The notes below the pieces were generated by a model, which was not told the origin of the DNA, ran no database searches, and was given only the letters and a program-made list of their open reading frames with translations. 32,925 bases of DNA, from the NCBI GenBank assembly GCA_902794095.1, contig CADBFZ010000017.1, positions 1 to 32,925 of the forward strand, read 5' to 3'. This DNA is from an uncultured Lachnospiraceae bacterium. GTDB lineage: Bacteria > Bacillota > Clostridia > Lachnospirales > Lachnospiraceae. The position numbers and the translations under genes are program-made. Every line of letters starts with the position of its first letter. Within the stretch, counting starts at the first letter, position 1. Shown one piece after another: positions 16,195-24,795 of the stretch.

Positions 16195-18651
16195 ATGAGA
16201 AATAAAGAACCGGGTACAAATAAATATCTTCTGCCCTTGTTCTATGTTTGCTCTTTTGTCCTTCCGGTTTTATTGTATCTGACCGTATATGCCCGCGGAG
16301 ACTTTTGGCCCTTCGGTGACAGATCGGTTTTGGTATGCGATCTCAATGATCAGCTTTTTCCGTTTTTAACATCACTCAGGTATGTAAATGCCCGCGGTAA
16401 TTCCGACTATTTGTGCTGGTCCAGTTCGCTTGGGGGGAATTATTACGGGCTTCATGTTTATTATCTTAACAGTCCGTTTAATGTACTCACGAAATTGTTT
16501 CCCGTAATGAAAATGCCTCAGGCAATTGCGGTTCTGACACTTCTTAAAGCGGGACTTATGGGACTGACCTTTTCGATTCTTTCGGTTTATTTTGTCAGGA
16601 AGCATGTCGGAAAGATTGATGTAAGACTGTTTGCATTTTTGCCTCTTTGCATCGGATACGTATTTACTATCTATAATTTTAAATACGCGATGCATTTGAT
16701 GTGGTTTGACGGAATTATTCTTCTTCCTCTTGTAATCATGGGGATTGAGAGAATATTTGACGGAAAGAAAGGCCTACTGTATCTGTGCTCGCTTACCGCA
16801 GCATTTTATTTTAATTACTACACCGGATACATGATAGGTATTTTCTCGGCATTGTATTTTATCGCCGTGCTTATCAGGGAATTTAAACTTTCCGATATCA
16901 AAGCCTTGTTTATCAAAGGTGTGCGGTATGCTATCACAAGTCTTATGGCTATACTGCTTGCCTTTCCTATGTTGGAAGCTGTTCTTACGGATCTGACCAG
17001 AGGAAAGCTTGACGGCGGTGCGGGAAATACTTTTAACGAGCTTCAGTTCGATTCTTTCGCTGCATTATTCGAAAGACTTTTATCGGACAGTTTGGAACTT
17101 CCCACACTCAGAACCGGATGGTTTGAAGCAGTACTCGTTTTGCTGTTCCTGATACTTCCGAATATCAAGATCAAAGAGAAGATATCCATAGCATTGCTTC
17201 ATGTATTTATGATCGTAAGTTTCTATTACGATAATCTCGTTCTGATGTGGCACTGCTTTAAATATCCGAATGACTTTTATGTACGTTTTCAGTTCATATA
17301 TAACTTTTTGTTTCTTATTACGGCATTAAGAGCACTTACGGCACTGTTTGAACTGATAACAAAAATTGCTTCGAAGAAAAAGGTCGAAGTTACACGTAAG
17401 ATTATTTTTGCTTTCGGGTTTATCTGCGTTTTGACGGTTTTCACAGAGTGCCTTGAACTCGGTAAGAGATCGCTTGCAGTAATGGGAAAACTTGATATCA
17501 AATACGGCTATAAATCGATAAGCGAGTACGAAGATTTTGTGCTGAAAACGCAGCCACTTACTGATGAGATACTTGAGTCTGACGAAGATTTTTATCGCCT
17601 TAATCTTGACTATTATTTCACCAGAAACGATCCGATGATTTTCGGATATAAGGGACTTAATTTCTTCTCATCTACTTTTAACAGAGATGTGAATGCGTTC
17701 TTGGGAAATGTCGGATTTGCCCAGTACAGCGTCTGGGTTGGCGGATATGGAACTAATCCTGCAATAGACGGATTGCTGTCCGTAAAATACTCTCTCAGTG
17801 AAAATGATCCGGGTGAGTATTACATTAAAGGCTCCGAGCAAAACGGAGTATCGGTTTATGAAAACCCTCATACGGCCGGAATAATATATGCCGCACCAGT
17901 AAGTACACTTAATCCGGAAATGGAGGAGTGGAACACATACGGAAATATCAATTCTTTATTGGATGCCATTGACGGTGATGAAGGCAGTGAGGAATATTTT
18001 ACCGAGATTCCTTATGCGGTTGATACTTCAGACGGCGGTCTCAGAATTCTGTTCGAAGCACCTTCTGAAGAACCGATTTATATGCACATGGTCAATTATG
18101 CAAATCATGAATCGCTAGTGTATGTAAACGGTGAAGAATACGTTAAGTATTTTACCGATGATACGGTTCATAACATTTATGTAGGCTCGTATTCAGCGGG
18201 TGAAAGCGTGGAGATAGAAATAGTATCCCTGACAGGTGAGCCGGTATATGAACCTGCTATAAGGCTGGTAGAACTTGACACCGTAAAACTTGCTTCGCTT
18301 ATGGATGGTCTCAGAGCAACCGGAATTAACATTGAAAGTTATGACAGAGGCAGTATCAAGGGAACGATAGTTGTGCCTGAAGGGTGCAGGGTAATGACAT
18401 CCATTCCCGCAGAGGACGGTTGGACCATTCTGCTGGATGGAGAGGAAGTATCTTACGAGAAATTTGCAGATACCTTTATCACATTTGAAGCAGCACCCGG
18501 CGAGCATCGCATTGAGATGAGTTTCTTTTCACCGGGCCTTATGGACCATATGTGGGTGATGTATCTTGCATTTGTTTCGGTAATTATATATTTGTTCGGA
18601 AATAAAATAACCGGGAAATTTGGAAGAAAACAAACTGTACCGGTCGATTAA
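16195..18651 (+). CDS. YfhO-family polytopic membrane protein
   Basis: An 818-residue integral membrane protein of the YfhO family, GT-C-like proteins linked in Bacillus and Listeria to glycosylation of lipoteichoic acid or other surface polymers. Features: an N-terminal membrane segment (10-30), the loop 'DFWPFGDRSVLVCDLNDQ' with acidic residues typical of a GT-C first loop, 'NYYGLHVYYLNSPFNVL', about ten further hydrophobic segments to residue 430, a large extracytoplasmic beta-rich region (about 440-785) and a last membrane segment near 787-808. It starts 3 bp after the aminotransferase stop with no clear Shine-Dalgarno sequence, so translation is probably coupled. Length is close to that of B. 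subtilis YfhO. Confidence 0.85.
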   Translation: MRNKEPGTNKYLLPLFYVCSFVLPVLLYLTVYARGDFWPFGDRSVLVCDLNDQLFPFLTSLRYVNARGNSDYLCWSSSLGGNYYGLHVYYLNSPFNVLTKLFPVMKMPQAIAVLTLLKAGLMGLTFSILSVYFVRKHVGKIDVRLFAFLPLCIGYVFTIYNFKYAMHLMWFDGIILLPLVIMGIERIFDGKKGLLYLCSLTAAFYFNYYTGYMIGIFSALYFIAVLIREFKLSDIKALFIKGVRYAITSLMAILLAFPMLEAVLTDLTRGKLDGGAGNTFNELQFDSFAALFERLLSDSLELPTLRTGWFEAVLVLLFLILPNIKIKEKISIALLHVFMIVSFYYDNLVLMWHCFKYPNDFYVRFQFIYNFLFLITALRALTALFELITKIASKKKVEVTRKIIFAFGFICVLTVFTECLELGKRSLAVMGKLDIKYGYKSISEYEDFVLKTQPLTDEILESDEDFYRLNLDYYFTRNDPMIFGYKGLNFFSSTFNRDVNAFLGNVGFAQYSVWVGGYGTNPAIDGLLSVKYSLSENDPGEYYIKGSEQNGVSVYENPHTAGIIYAAPVSTLNPEMEEWNTYGNINSLLDAIDGDEGSEEYFTEIPYAVDTSDGGLRILFEAPSEEPIYMHMVNYANHESLVYVNGEEYVKYFTDDTVHNIYVGSYSAGESVEIEIVSLTGEPVYEPAIRLVELDTVKLASLMDGLRATGINIESYDRGSIKGTIVVPEGCRVMTSIPAEDGWTILLDGEEVSYEKFADTFITFEAAPGEHRIEMSFFSPGLMDHMWVMYLAFVSVIIYLFGNKITGKFGRKQTVPVD

Positions 18652-18669
18652 TAAGTTGGAGATTATAAA

Positions 18670-19710
18670 ATGAAAAAAGCACTTATCACCGGTATAACCG
18701 GACAGGACGGAAGTTATCTTGCGGAGTTTCTGCTTGAGAAAGGATACGAGGTTCACGGTATCATCAGAAGATCTTCCGTTGAATACAGAGAGAGAATTGC
18801 ACACCTTGAAGGACGTGATGATTTCTTCCTTCACTACGGCGATCTTACCGATTCGCTTTCTCTCGTTGCACTCATCAGCAAAGTAAGACCTGACGAGATC
18901 TATAACCTTGCGGCGCAGAGCCACGTTCAGGTTTCTTTTGACGTTCCCGAGTTTACCGCAGACGTTGATGCTGTAGGTGTTCTCAGAGTGCTTGAGGCTG
19001 TAAGAATTGCGGGACTTTCTGATACCTGCAGAATCTATCAGGCATCTACTTCCGAGCTTTACGGAAAGGTTGAGGAGGTTCCCCAGAGCGAGAAGACTCC
19101 TTTCCATCCTTATTCTCCCTACGCTGTCGCAAAACAGTACGGATACTGGATCGTCAAAGAGTACCGCGAAGCTTACAACATGTTTGCATGCTCCGGAATT
19201 TTATTTAACCATGAATCCGAAAGACGCGGCGAGACATTCGTAACACGTAAGATCACCTTGGCTGCAGCTCGTATAGCAGCAGGACTTCAGGATAAGCTTT
19301 ATCTCGGAAATCTCTCTTCACTTCGTGACTGGGGATATGCCAAGGACTATGTAAAGTGCATGTGGCTCATGCTTCAGAACGACACTCCCGATGATTTCGT
19401 AATCGCAACAGGAGTTCAGCATTCCGTAAGGGAGTTCTGCACACTTGCTTTCCACTATGCCGGGATCGAACTTGAATTCAAGGGAGAGGGCGAAGAGGAG
19501 AAGGGTTACGATAAGAAGACCGGCAAGGTGCTCGTAGAAGTAAGTCACGATTTCTTCAGACCTACCGATGTTGTAAATCTTCTCGGTGATCCTTCCAAGG
19601 CAGCCAAGGAACTCGGATGGAATCCTACCGAGACCTCTTTCGAAGAACTCGTAAGACTCATGACCGAGTCCGATATGAAGAAAGTAGCTATCGAGGCTAA
19701 AAACAGATAA
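18670..19710 (+). CDS. gmd: GDP-mannose 4,6-dehydratase
   Basis: Converts GDP-mannose to GDP-4-keto-6-deoxymannose with a bound NADP. The 346-residue SDR-fold enzyme has the nucleotide motif '[12 protein letters not shown]' (G8, G11, G14), '[14 protein letters not shown]', 'YGDLTDS', '[12 protein letters not shown]', the catalytic set T127/E129 in 'ASTSELYG' and Y151/K155 in '[12 protein letters not shown]', and '[15 protein letters not shown]', all diagnostic of Gmd. The product is the branch point to GDP-fucose, GDP-rhamnose or GDP-perosamine. Neither a GDP-fucose synthase nor an Rmd reductase is in the operon. The ribosome site GGAG is 9 nt before the ATG. Its stop overlaps the manC start by one base. 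Confidence 0.97.
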   Translation: MKKALITGITGQDGSYLAEFLLEKGYEVHGIIRRSSVEYRERIAHLEGRDDFFLHYGDLTDSLSLVALISKVRPDEIYNLAAQSHVQVSFDVPEFTADVDAVGVLRVLEAVRIAGLSDTCRIYQASTSELYGKVEEVPQSEKTPFHPYSPYAVAKQYGYWIVKEYREAYNMFACSGILFNHESERRGETFVTRKITLAAARIAAGLQDKLYLGNLSSLRDWGYAKDYVKCMWLMLQNDTPDDFVIATGVQHSVREFCTLAFHYAGIELEFKGEGEEEKGYDKKTGKVLVEVSHDFFRPTDVVNLLGDPSKAAKELGWNPTETSFEELVRLMTESDMKKVAIEAKNR

Positions 19711-21032
19711 TGAATATAATTTTGCTTTCCGGCGGTTCGGGCAGAAGGCTCTGGCCGCTTTCAAATGAAGTAAGAAGTAAACAGTTCATCAAGGTATTCA
19801 GGTCCCCTGACGGTGAGCCTGAATCCATGGTGCAGAGGGTGTACAGACAGATTGTCTCCGTTATCCCCGATGCCGATGTTACGATTGCATCATCGAAGAG
19901 GCAGCTGTCATCCATTAAAAATCAGCTCGGTGAAAACGTAAGCATTTCACCCGAGCCCGACAGAAGAGATACATTTGCAGCAATCGTCCTTGCGCTTTCT
20001 TATCTTACGGATGTTAAGGGCGTATCACCGGATGAACCCGTGATAATCTGTCCCGTCGATCCTTATGTTGAGGATGAATATTTCGAGGCACTTGTAAAGC
20101 TTGAGAAGATGGTGGCTGAGAAAGAGGGCATTTGCCTTCTCGGAATCGATCCTACATTCCCTACCGCCAAGTATGGATACATTATCCCCGAGGATAAAGA
20201 GGAGATAAGCACCGTATCATATTTCAAAGAAAAACCTTCGGAGACTGATGCCGAAGCGCTTATCGAAAAAGGTGCTCTTTGGAACGCCGGCGTATTCGGG
20301 GTAAGAGCAGGTTACATACTTAAGATTGCCGAGAAGCTTATCGGATACAAAGGATACGAAGATCTCCTTGCCAGATATTCCACTCTTGAGGCAATCAGTT
20401 TCGATATCGCCGTTCTGGAAAAAGAAAACAGTATCAGAGTTCTCAGATTCGGCGGCGAATGGAAGGATGTAGGAACGTGGAATACCATGGCTGAGACCAT
20501 GGATTCAGAAAGCTTCGGAAACGTAGTCCTTGCAGGTGAGTGCGAAAACACCACTGCGGTTAATGACCTTGATATCCCCGTGATCTGCATGGGACTTAAG
20601 GATGTGATCGTAGCTGCGGGACCTGACGGAATTCTTGTTTCAGACAAACATAAATCCAGCTATATCAAACCTGTTGTCGATGCGGTATCCGGCGATGTCA
20701 GATATTCCGAGAAGAGCTGGGGATCGTTTAAGGTAATCGATTCGACGGATAAGTCACTTACGATAAAGGTTACGCTTCTTGCAGGACATCACATGTACTA
20801 TCACTCCCATGACAGACGTGAAGAAGTGTGGACCGTGATCGAAGGCGAAGGCACATCTGTAATAGACGGTGTTAAGAAGGATGTTCATTCCGGGGATGTA
20901 ATAGTTCTTCCGATAGGGTGCAAACATACCATAATCGCAAAGACCAGACTCGAGATGATCGAAGTTCAGACAGGAACCGAGATCAGTGCATCGGATAAGA
21001 TTAAATATGAGTACGATTTCGAAGAAAAATAA
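19710..21032 (+). CDS. manC: Mannose-1-phosphate guanylyltransferase
   Basis: Makes GDP-mannose from mannose-1-phosphate and GTP, supplying the Gmd substrate. The 440-residue chain has the guanylyltransferase domain with 'GGSGRRLWPLSNEVRSKQF' (8-26), 'SPEPDRRDTFAAIVLA', 'CPVDPYVED' and 'YFKEKPSE', and 'WNAGVFGVRA'. A C-terminal cupin of the type-II isomerase-fused enzymes follows: 'SWGSFKVIDS', 'YHSHDRREEVWTVIEGEG', 'LPIGCKHTI', 'MIEVQTG'. Whether the cupin half also has mannose-6-phosphate isomerase activity cannot be seen. The ATG overlaps the gmd stop as TAATG, so translation is coupled and the two enzymes should be made together. Confidence 0.95.
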   Translation: MNIILLSGGSGRRLWPLSNEVRSKQFIKVFRSPDGEPESMVQRVYRQIVSVIPDADVTIASSKRQLSSIKNQLGENVSISPEPDRRDTFAAIVLALSYLTDVKGVSPDEPVIICPVDPYVEDEYFEALVKLEKMVAEKEGICLLGIDPTFPTAKYGYIIPEDKEEISTVSYFKEKPSETDAEALIEKGALWNAGVFGVRAGYILKIAEKLIGYKGYEDLLARYSTLEAISFDIAVLEKENSIRVLRFGGEWKDVGTWNTMAETMDSESFGNVVLAGECENTTAVNDLDIPVICMGLKDVIVAAGPDGILVSDKHKSSYIKPVVDAVSGDVRYSEKSWGSFKVIDSTDKSLTIKVTLLAGHHMYYHSHDRREEVWTVIEGEGTSVIDGVKKDVHSGDVIVLPIGCKHTIIAKTRLEMIEVQTGTEISASDKIKYEYDFEEK

Positions 21033-21039
21033 GATACGT

Positions 21040-22647
21040 ATGATGGCAGATGACAGGGAGAAGATAAAGTATGTTGTTCCGCTTTGTCTTTCCTTTGTGC
21101 TGCTTCTTGTTCTTAATATCTTATGGGGACAAAACTGGATAGATACCGATATGTCCGCTGAGATGGTCTTTTCTGATTTTCTCGGAGATACCGGACATTA
21201 TATTGCAAGCACCAATTGGTATTATTCCACCGAATTCAGAATTCTTTACACTCAGCTAATCTTTGTTCCTCTTTTGAAGATTATTCCCAGTTGGGCGGTT
21301 GTACGTGTCATCACCAATATGATCACCTATGTGATCCTCATTCTTTCATATTTCTTCATGATGAAGGGATATGAGAGAAAGTATATTTATCTTACTTCCG
21401 CTGTTTTACTTCTTCCCATTTCGGAAGCTATTGCCCAGCATGTTCAGATGGGCAATACATATATGCCTCACATGATCCTTATGTTCTTATCCATAGGACT
21501 TGTAAGAAGAGTGGAGGCTGAAGAGACTGCAGGAAGAAAAGTAATATGGTATATCCTTCTGATAGTCTTAAGCATTATCTGCGGAGCTTCCGGCGTCAGA
21601 TATTTTCTTATAATCTATGCACCGCTTCTTATCACCGCATTTTTAAGAGCTTACGTAAAGTGCGGTATCAAAGAAGGTGCCTTGAAGAAATGGAGAGGCG
21701 AACTCGGACTCTTTAAGATTGCGGTCGTATCATCCGCTGCTGCATTTGCGGGATATATATTTAACAGTATCGTTATCAGACAGTCATATCAGTTCACCAC
21801 TTATGAGACTCTTTCTTTTGCTACCATCAATAACGGTATCTGGTATGAAAGAGTAGCATCAGTCTTCGGATGTCTCCTTGAAATCTTCGGATACATTCCC
21901 GGTGGAAGTGTATTGTCACTTCGCGGCGTTGTTACCATGATCGCATTTGTTCTGATCGTTTTGATGTATCTGTTGGTAAAGCGTACTTCGGAAGATGTAT
22001 TCGGGGGATCAGGTGCTCTCGGAAGAGATGATGTATATACCGATGCCGATATGGCGGATATGTTCTTTATCCACTACTTCATCGCAGGATTTGCCGTAAT
22101 GGCATTCTTCCTTACATTTACAGATACCACTTTGACACCGAGATATTTTTCTACTTGTATTTACATGGCTCTTCCCATTCTTATCATTTGGCTGGACAGG
22201 GAAAGTGAGCCTGCGGTAAAGAAGGTATTTATTCTCGTCCTGGCAGGATGCCTTGCACTGAGCACACTTAAAATATCGTATTCTATGGCTACAAATGATA
22301 AGAACGCAGCCAGAAGAGAAGTTGTCGATTATATTTTGAGTGATCCTGCTAAATTCGGATATCGCGGATTTTCATTCTTTGCGGATTCGAACGTGCTCAT
22401 GGAACTTTCAGACGGAAAGCTTACCGTCAGTGCACTTACCGAAGATACATTTGAAGGCTTCACATGGTCAACTGCTGTGCTTTTCCCCGGGGACCCGATG
22501 ATAATGACCATGGATTCTTTGCCCGACTATTTCTATGTTTTCCCTGAAGGAACCGATGTTACCGAAATCGAAGGCAAGTTGTATTTTGCAGGTAATGTTG
22601 CAGGATATGATATCTACACGGGTTATATTTTCCCCGGATTAAAGTGA
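21040..22647 (+). CDS. Polytopic membrane protein, probable GT-C-type glycosyltransferase
   Basis: An integral membrane protein of about 535 residues that I cannot place in a named family. It has about ten hydrophobic segments. The first (11-29) is followed by an extracytoplasmic loop with acidic residues D35/D37/E41 ('WIDTDMSAEMVFSDF') and 'TNWYYSTEFRILYTQ', which is the arrangement of GT-C glycosyltransferases that use lipid-phosphate sugars. The last about 110 residues are a soluble, probably extracytoplasmic, domain. The start is uncertain: ATGs at 20986, 21007, 21040 and 21043 are in frame and none has a clear ribosome site. 21040 is chosen because it avoids a long overlap with manC, whose own C-terminus is family-typical. 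Role in transferring the operon's sugar is inference. Confidence 0.75.
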   Translation: MMADDREKIKYVVPLCLSFVLLLVLNILWGQNWIDTDMSAEMVFSDFLGDTGHYIASTNWYYSTEFRILYTQLIFVPLLKIIPSWAVVRVITNMITYVILILSYFFMMKGYERKYIYLTSAVLLLPISEAIAQHVQMGNTYMPHMILMFLSIGLVRRVEAEETAGRKVIWYILLIVLSIICGASGVRYFLIIYAPLLITAFLRAYVKCGIKEGALKKWRGELGLFKIAVVSSAAAFAGYIFNSIVIRQSYQFTTYETLSFATINNGIWYERVASVFGCLLEIFGYIPGGSVLSLRGVVTMIAFVLIVLMYLLVKRTSEDVFGGSGALGRDDVYTDADMADMFFIHYFIAGFAVMAFFLTFTDTTLTPRYFSTCIYMALPILIIWLDRESEPAVKKVFILVLAGCLALSTLKISYSMATNDKNAARREVVDYILSDPAKFGYRGFSFFADSNVLMELSDGKLTVSALTEDTFEGFTWSTAVLFPGDPMIMTMDSLPDYFYVFPEGTDVTEIEGKLYFAGNVAGYDIYTGYIFPGLK

Positions 22648-22685
22648 TGAGTTTCATCCGGCCCTAGAGCGGTACGGCTACAGAT

Positions 22686-24407
22686 ATGAAAACTGACAGT
22701 AATATAAAACTTCATCTGCTCACGGCTTTATCGGTGATCATCGTCATGGCCTTCGATGTCTTTTTCGCATTCCAAAAAGAGGGCTTCCACATGGACGAAG
22801 TCCTAAGCTATGAGCTCTCAAATTCTGAATTCACTCCCTGGATAACTCCCACTCAGCCCGAAGGAAGGCTTGAGAAGTTCTATAGAGCAGAGATTCATGA
22901 CGACAGATTCGGGGGAACTGTATCCAATCTTTTCGATCAGGTTAAGGACGTTCTTTCCAACAGAGGTTCATCTGTTGCAGCTTCTTATACCGCGGATGTT
23001 TATGATGCACCCCAGTGGATGAGCGACGATGATATCACTAAGTATGTCACTTACTATGGAAGTGATTCCGTTATTGCACTTTCTGCGTACTACAACACAA
23101 CCACTGATAATCATCCCCCTCTTTATTTCATGCTCCTTAATATTTTCTCCGTCATGTATTCGCTTTTTGCATACGGTAGTTTCAGTGCATGGCCCGGAAT
23201 AATCCTGAACATGCTTTTCATGGCAGGTTCACTACTGATCATCTGCACATTTTTCAAAAATATTGTCGGCAAGGCCTGCCTTGGTCCCGTGGCAGCAATC
23301 GTCTATGGACTTTCCCCCGCAGGATTAAATACCGTACTTTTGATCAGGATGTATTCCATGACATCCTTCTTCTGCCTGGCATTTACCTATGTTCTCCTCC
23401 TGAAATTGAGTAAGGAGGATATTAAGTATAAGAACAAGCTGTTTATTCTGGTTACCGTTCTCGGATTCTTAACCCAGTATTTTGTCTGCATTTATTATTT
23501 CTTCCTGACTCTTTGCGTGGTTTTATATCTTCTTATCACCAAGAGGAAAAGAGTACTGACAAACCTGGTTAAGATTCTTGCAATCTCTGCAGTGATCGGA
23601 CTTGTTCTGTATCCTTTCGTTTATCACGATATGTTCGGAACAGCCATCGGAAATTCCGTAATGGAGAGCGTATCGGGCTTGGGAGGATACGTGGACAAGG
23701 TTCTTGCCTTTGCAGGAATCATAGCTTCTGAATGTGCGGGATGCCACGTGGCACTGGGAGTGCTAGTTTTCATCATGGCAGCAGGCGTGGTCATTGCACT
23801 TAAGATGAAGAAAACAAGAATCTGGGCAATCGCTCCCGGATTATCAGTCATCGGTTATTTCCTTGTTGTCGCAAAGATTGCTCCTTATACCGTGGACAGA
23901 TATTTGATGCCGGTTATGGGAGTTATCATGGTCTGCTTTGTGACCGGGGTTTCTTTTGTAATAGGAATGCTGATTGAAAGCTTTATTAAGACCGAGAAGA
24001 GTAAAGGTACCATCGAAACAATCGCCTGCATCATTGTCTGCGCAACGAGCTTTGCGTATGTATTTATCAATACTCCGAACTATCTGTACAAGGGATATGC
24101 AGACCAACTTAAGATTTCCGAGAGATACACGGAGCTGGATGCAGTGGTTGTTTATGAGGGCACAAGCTTTTATCAGAACGTGCCCGAGCTTATGAATTAT
24201 AACAATTGCCTTATTGTCAATAGGGATGAACTGAACATTTATGACGAAAAACTGGCCTCCCACGATGAGATAATCGTGATTGAGGGACCGGAGGTTGACA
24301 GAAGGGGTGTTCTTACGACAATGGGCGATATGTACGGCTATTCTTCCGTTACCGTTTTGATGGAAGAGGGGGTCTTCGGCGACAGGGTGTGCTTGCTTTC
24401 AAAGTAG
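22686..24407 (+). CDS. GT-C membrane glycosyltransferase (GT39/ArnT-like)
   Basis: A 573-residue polytopic membrane protein. After membrane segment 1 (about 9-29) the first outer loop carries the paired acidic residues D37/E38 ('FHMDEVLSYELSNSEF'), and the second loop has 'DNHPPLYFMLLN' (D141-P145 at its core). Together these are the signature layout of GT39/GT83-type enzymes that use polyprenyl-phosphate sugars. About ten membrane segments follow, ending with 'IACIIVCATSFAYVFI' near 445. A final about 110-residue soluble domain lies outside. It is the last gene of the glycan operon, 38 bp after the previous stop, with a weak ribosome site. Acceptor and donor are unknown. Confidence 0.82.
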   Translation: MKTDSNIKLHLLTALSVIIVMAFDVFFAFQKEGFHMDEVLSYELSNSEFTPWITPTQPEGRLEKFYRAEIHDDRFGGTVSNLFDQVKDVLSNRGSSVAASYTADVYDAPQWMSDDDITKYVTYYGSDSVIALSAYYNTTTDNHPPLYFMLLNIFSVMYSLFAYGSFSAWPGIILNMLFMAGSLLIICTFFKNIVGKACLGPVAAIVYGLSPAGLNTVLLIRMYSMTSFFCLAFTYVLLLKLSKEDIKYKNKLFILVTVLGFLTQYFVCIYYFFLTLCVVLYLLITKRKRVLTNLVKILAISAVIGLVLYPFVYHDMFGTAIGNSVMESVSGLGGYVDKVLAFAGIIASECAGCHVALGVLVFIMAAGVVIALKMKKTRIWAIAPGLSVIGYFLVVAKIAPYTVDRYLMPVMGVIMVCFVTGVSFVIGMLIESFIKTEKSKGTIETIACIIVCATSFAYVFINTPNYLYKGYADQLKISERYTELDAVVVYEGTSFYQNVPELMNYNNCLIVNRDELNIYDEKLASHDEIIVIEGPEVDRRGVLTTMGDMYGYSSVTVLMEEGVFGDRVCLLSK

Positions 24408-24425
24408 GCATTTTTGGTGTATAAT
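24397..24425 (+). promoter_or_regulatory. Promoter for the 94-residue gene and the PBP gene
   Basis: TTTCAA (24397-24402), 17-bp spacer, consensus TATAAT (24420-24425). It overlaps the end of the glycan operon and lies about 45 bp before the next start. Confidence 0.6.
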
Positions 24426-24471
24426 AAACGTTTGTCGGAGTTTTATTTTAACGGACAACAGGTAGATAAAT

Positions 24472-24756
24472 ATGGAAACAATTTATTCATCGCTTAAGGT
24501 TAATAATGAGTTCGAACTTTGCAATGTCTATTCGGAGGAAGCAAAGAATACTCTCGAGCAGGCGCTTCTCAAAGCAAGAATCTCTTATTATATGAACTAC
24601 CCCAGAAAGAGACTTTTTGACCGCCATAAGTTCAATTGCATTTTCTGTGTAAATGAGAACAATCTGGCGGAAGCCGAGGAGATCGTATACGAGCTTTTCG
24701 GAGAAGATCCCGTCATTAAGATGATCTCACAGAAGAATCCCGTGGATTATTTATAA
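24472..24756 (+). CDS. Small conserved-looking cytoplasmic protein of unknown function
   Basis: A 94-residue soluble protein that I do not recognise with certainty. Pattern: an N-terminal beta strand ('IYSSLKVNNEFELCNVY'), a helix ('EEAKNTLEQALLKARISYY'), a basic aromatic hairpin ('MNYPRKRLFDRHKFNCIFC'), and a C-terminal helix ('NLAEAEEIVYELFGEDP'). This beta-alpha-beta-beta-alpha order recalls small ferredoxin-like domains such as DUF2007 (weak inference). Two cysteines (in 'NCIFC') are close together. It follows a TATAAT promoter and precedes the PBP gene by 39 bp, so the pair is probably one transcript and it may serve in envelope growth. Confidence 0.7.
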   Translation: METIYSSLKVNNEFELCNVYSEEAKNTLEQALLKARISYYMNYPRKRLFDRHKFNCIFCVNENNLAEAEEIVYELFGEDPVIKMISQKNPVDYL

Positions 24757-24795
24757 GGACGTAGGGATCGGTTTTAAGGTTTTACGGAGAAAGAA

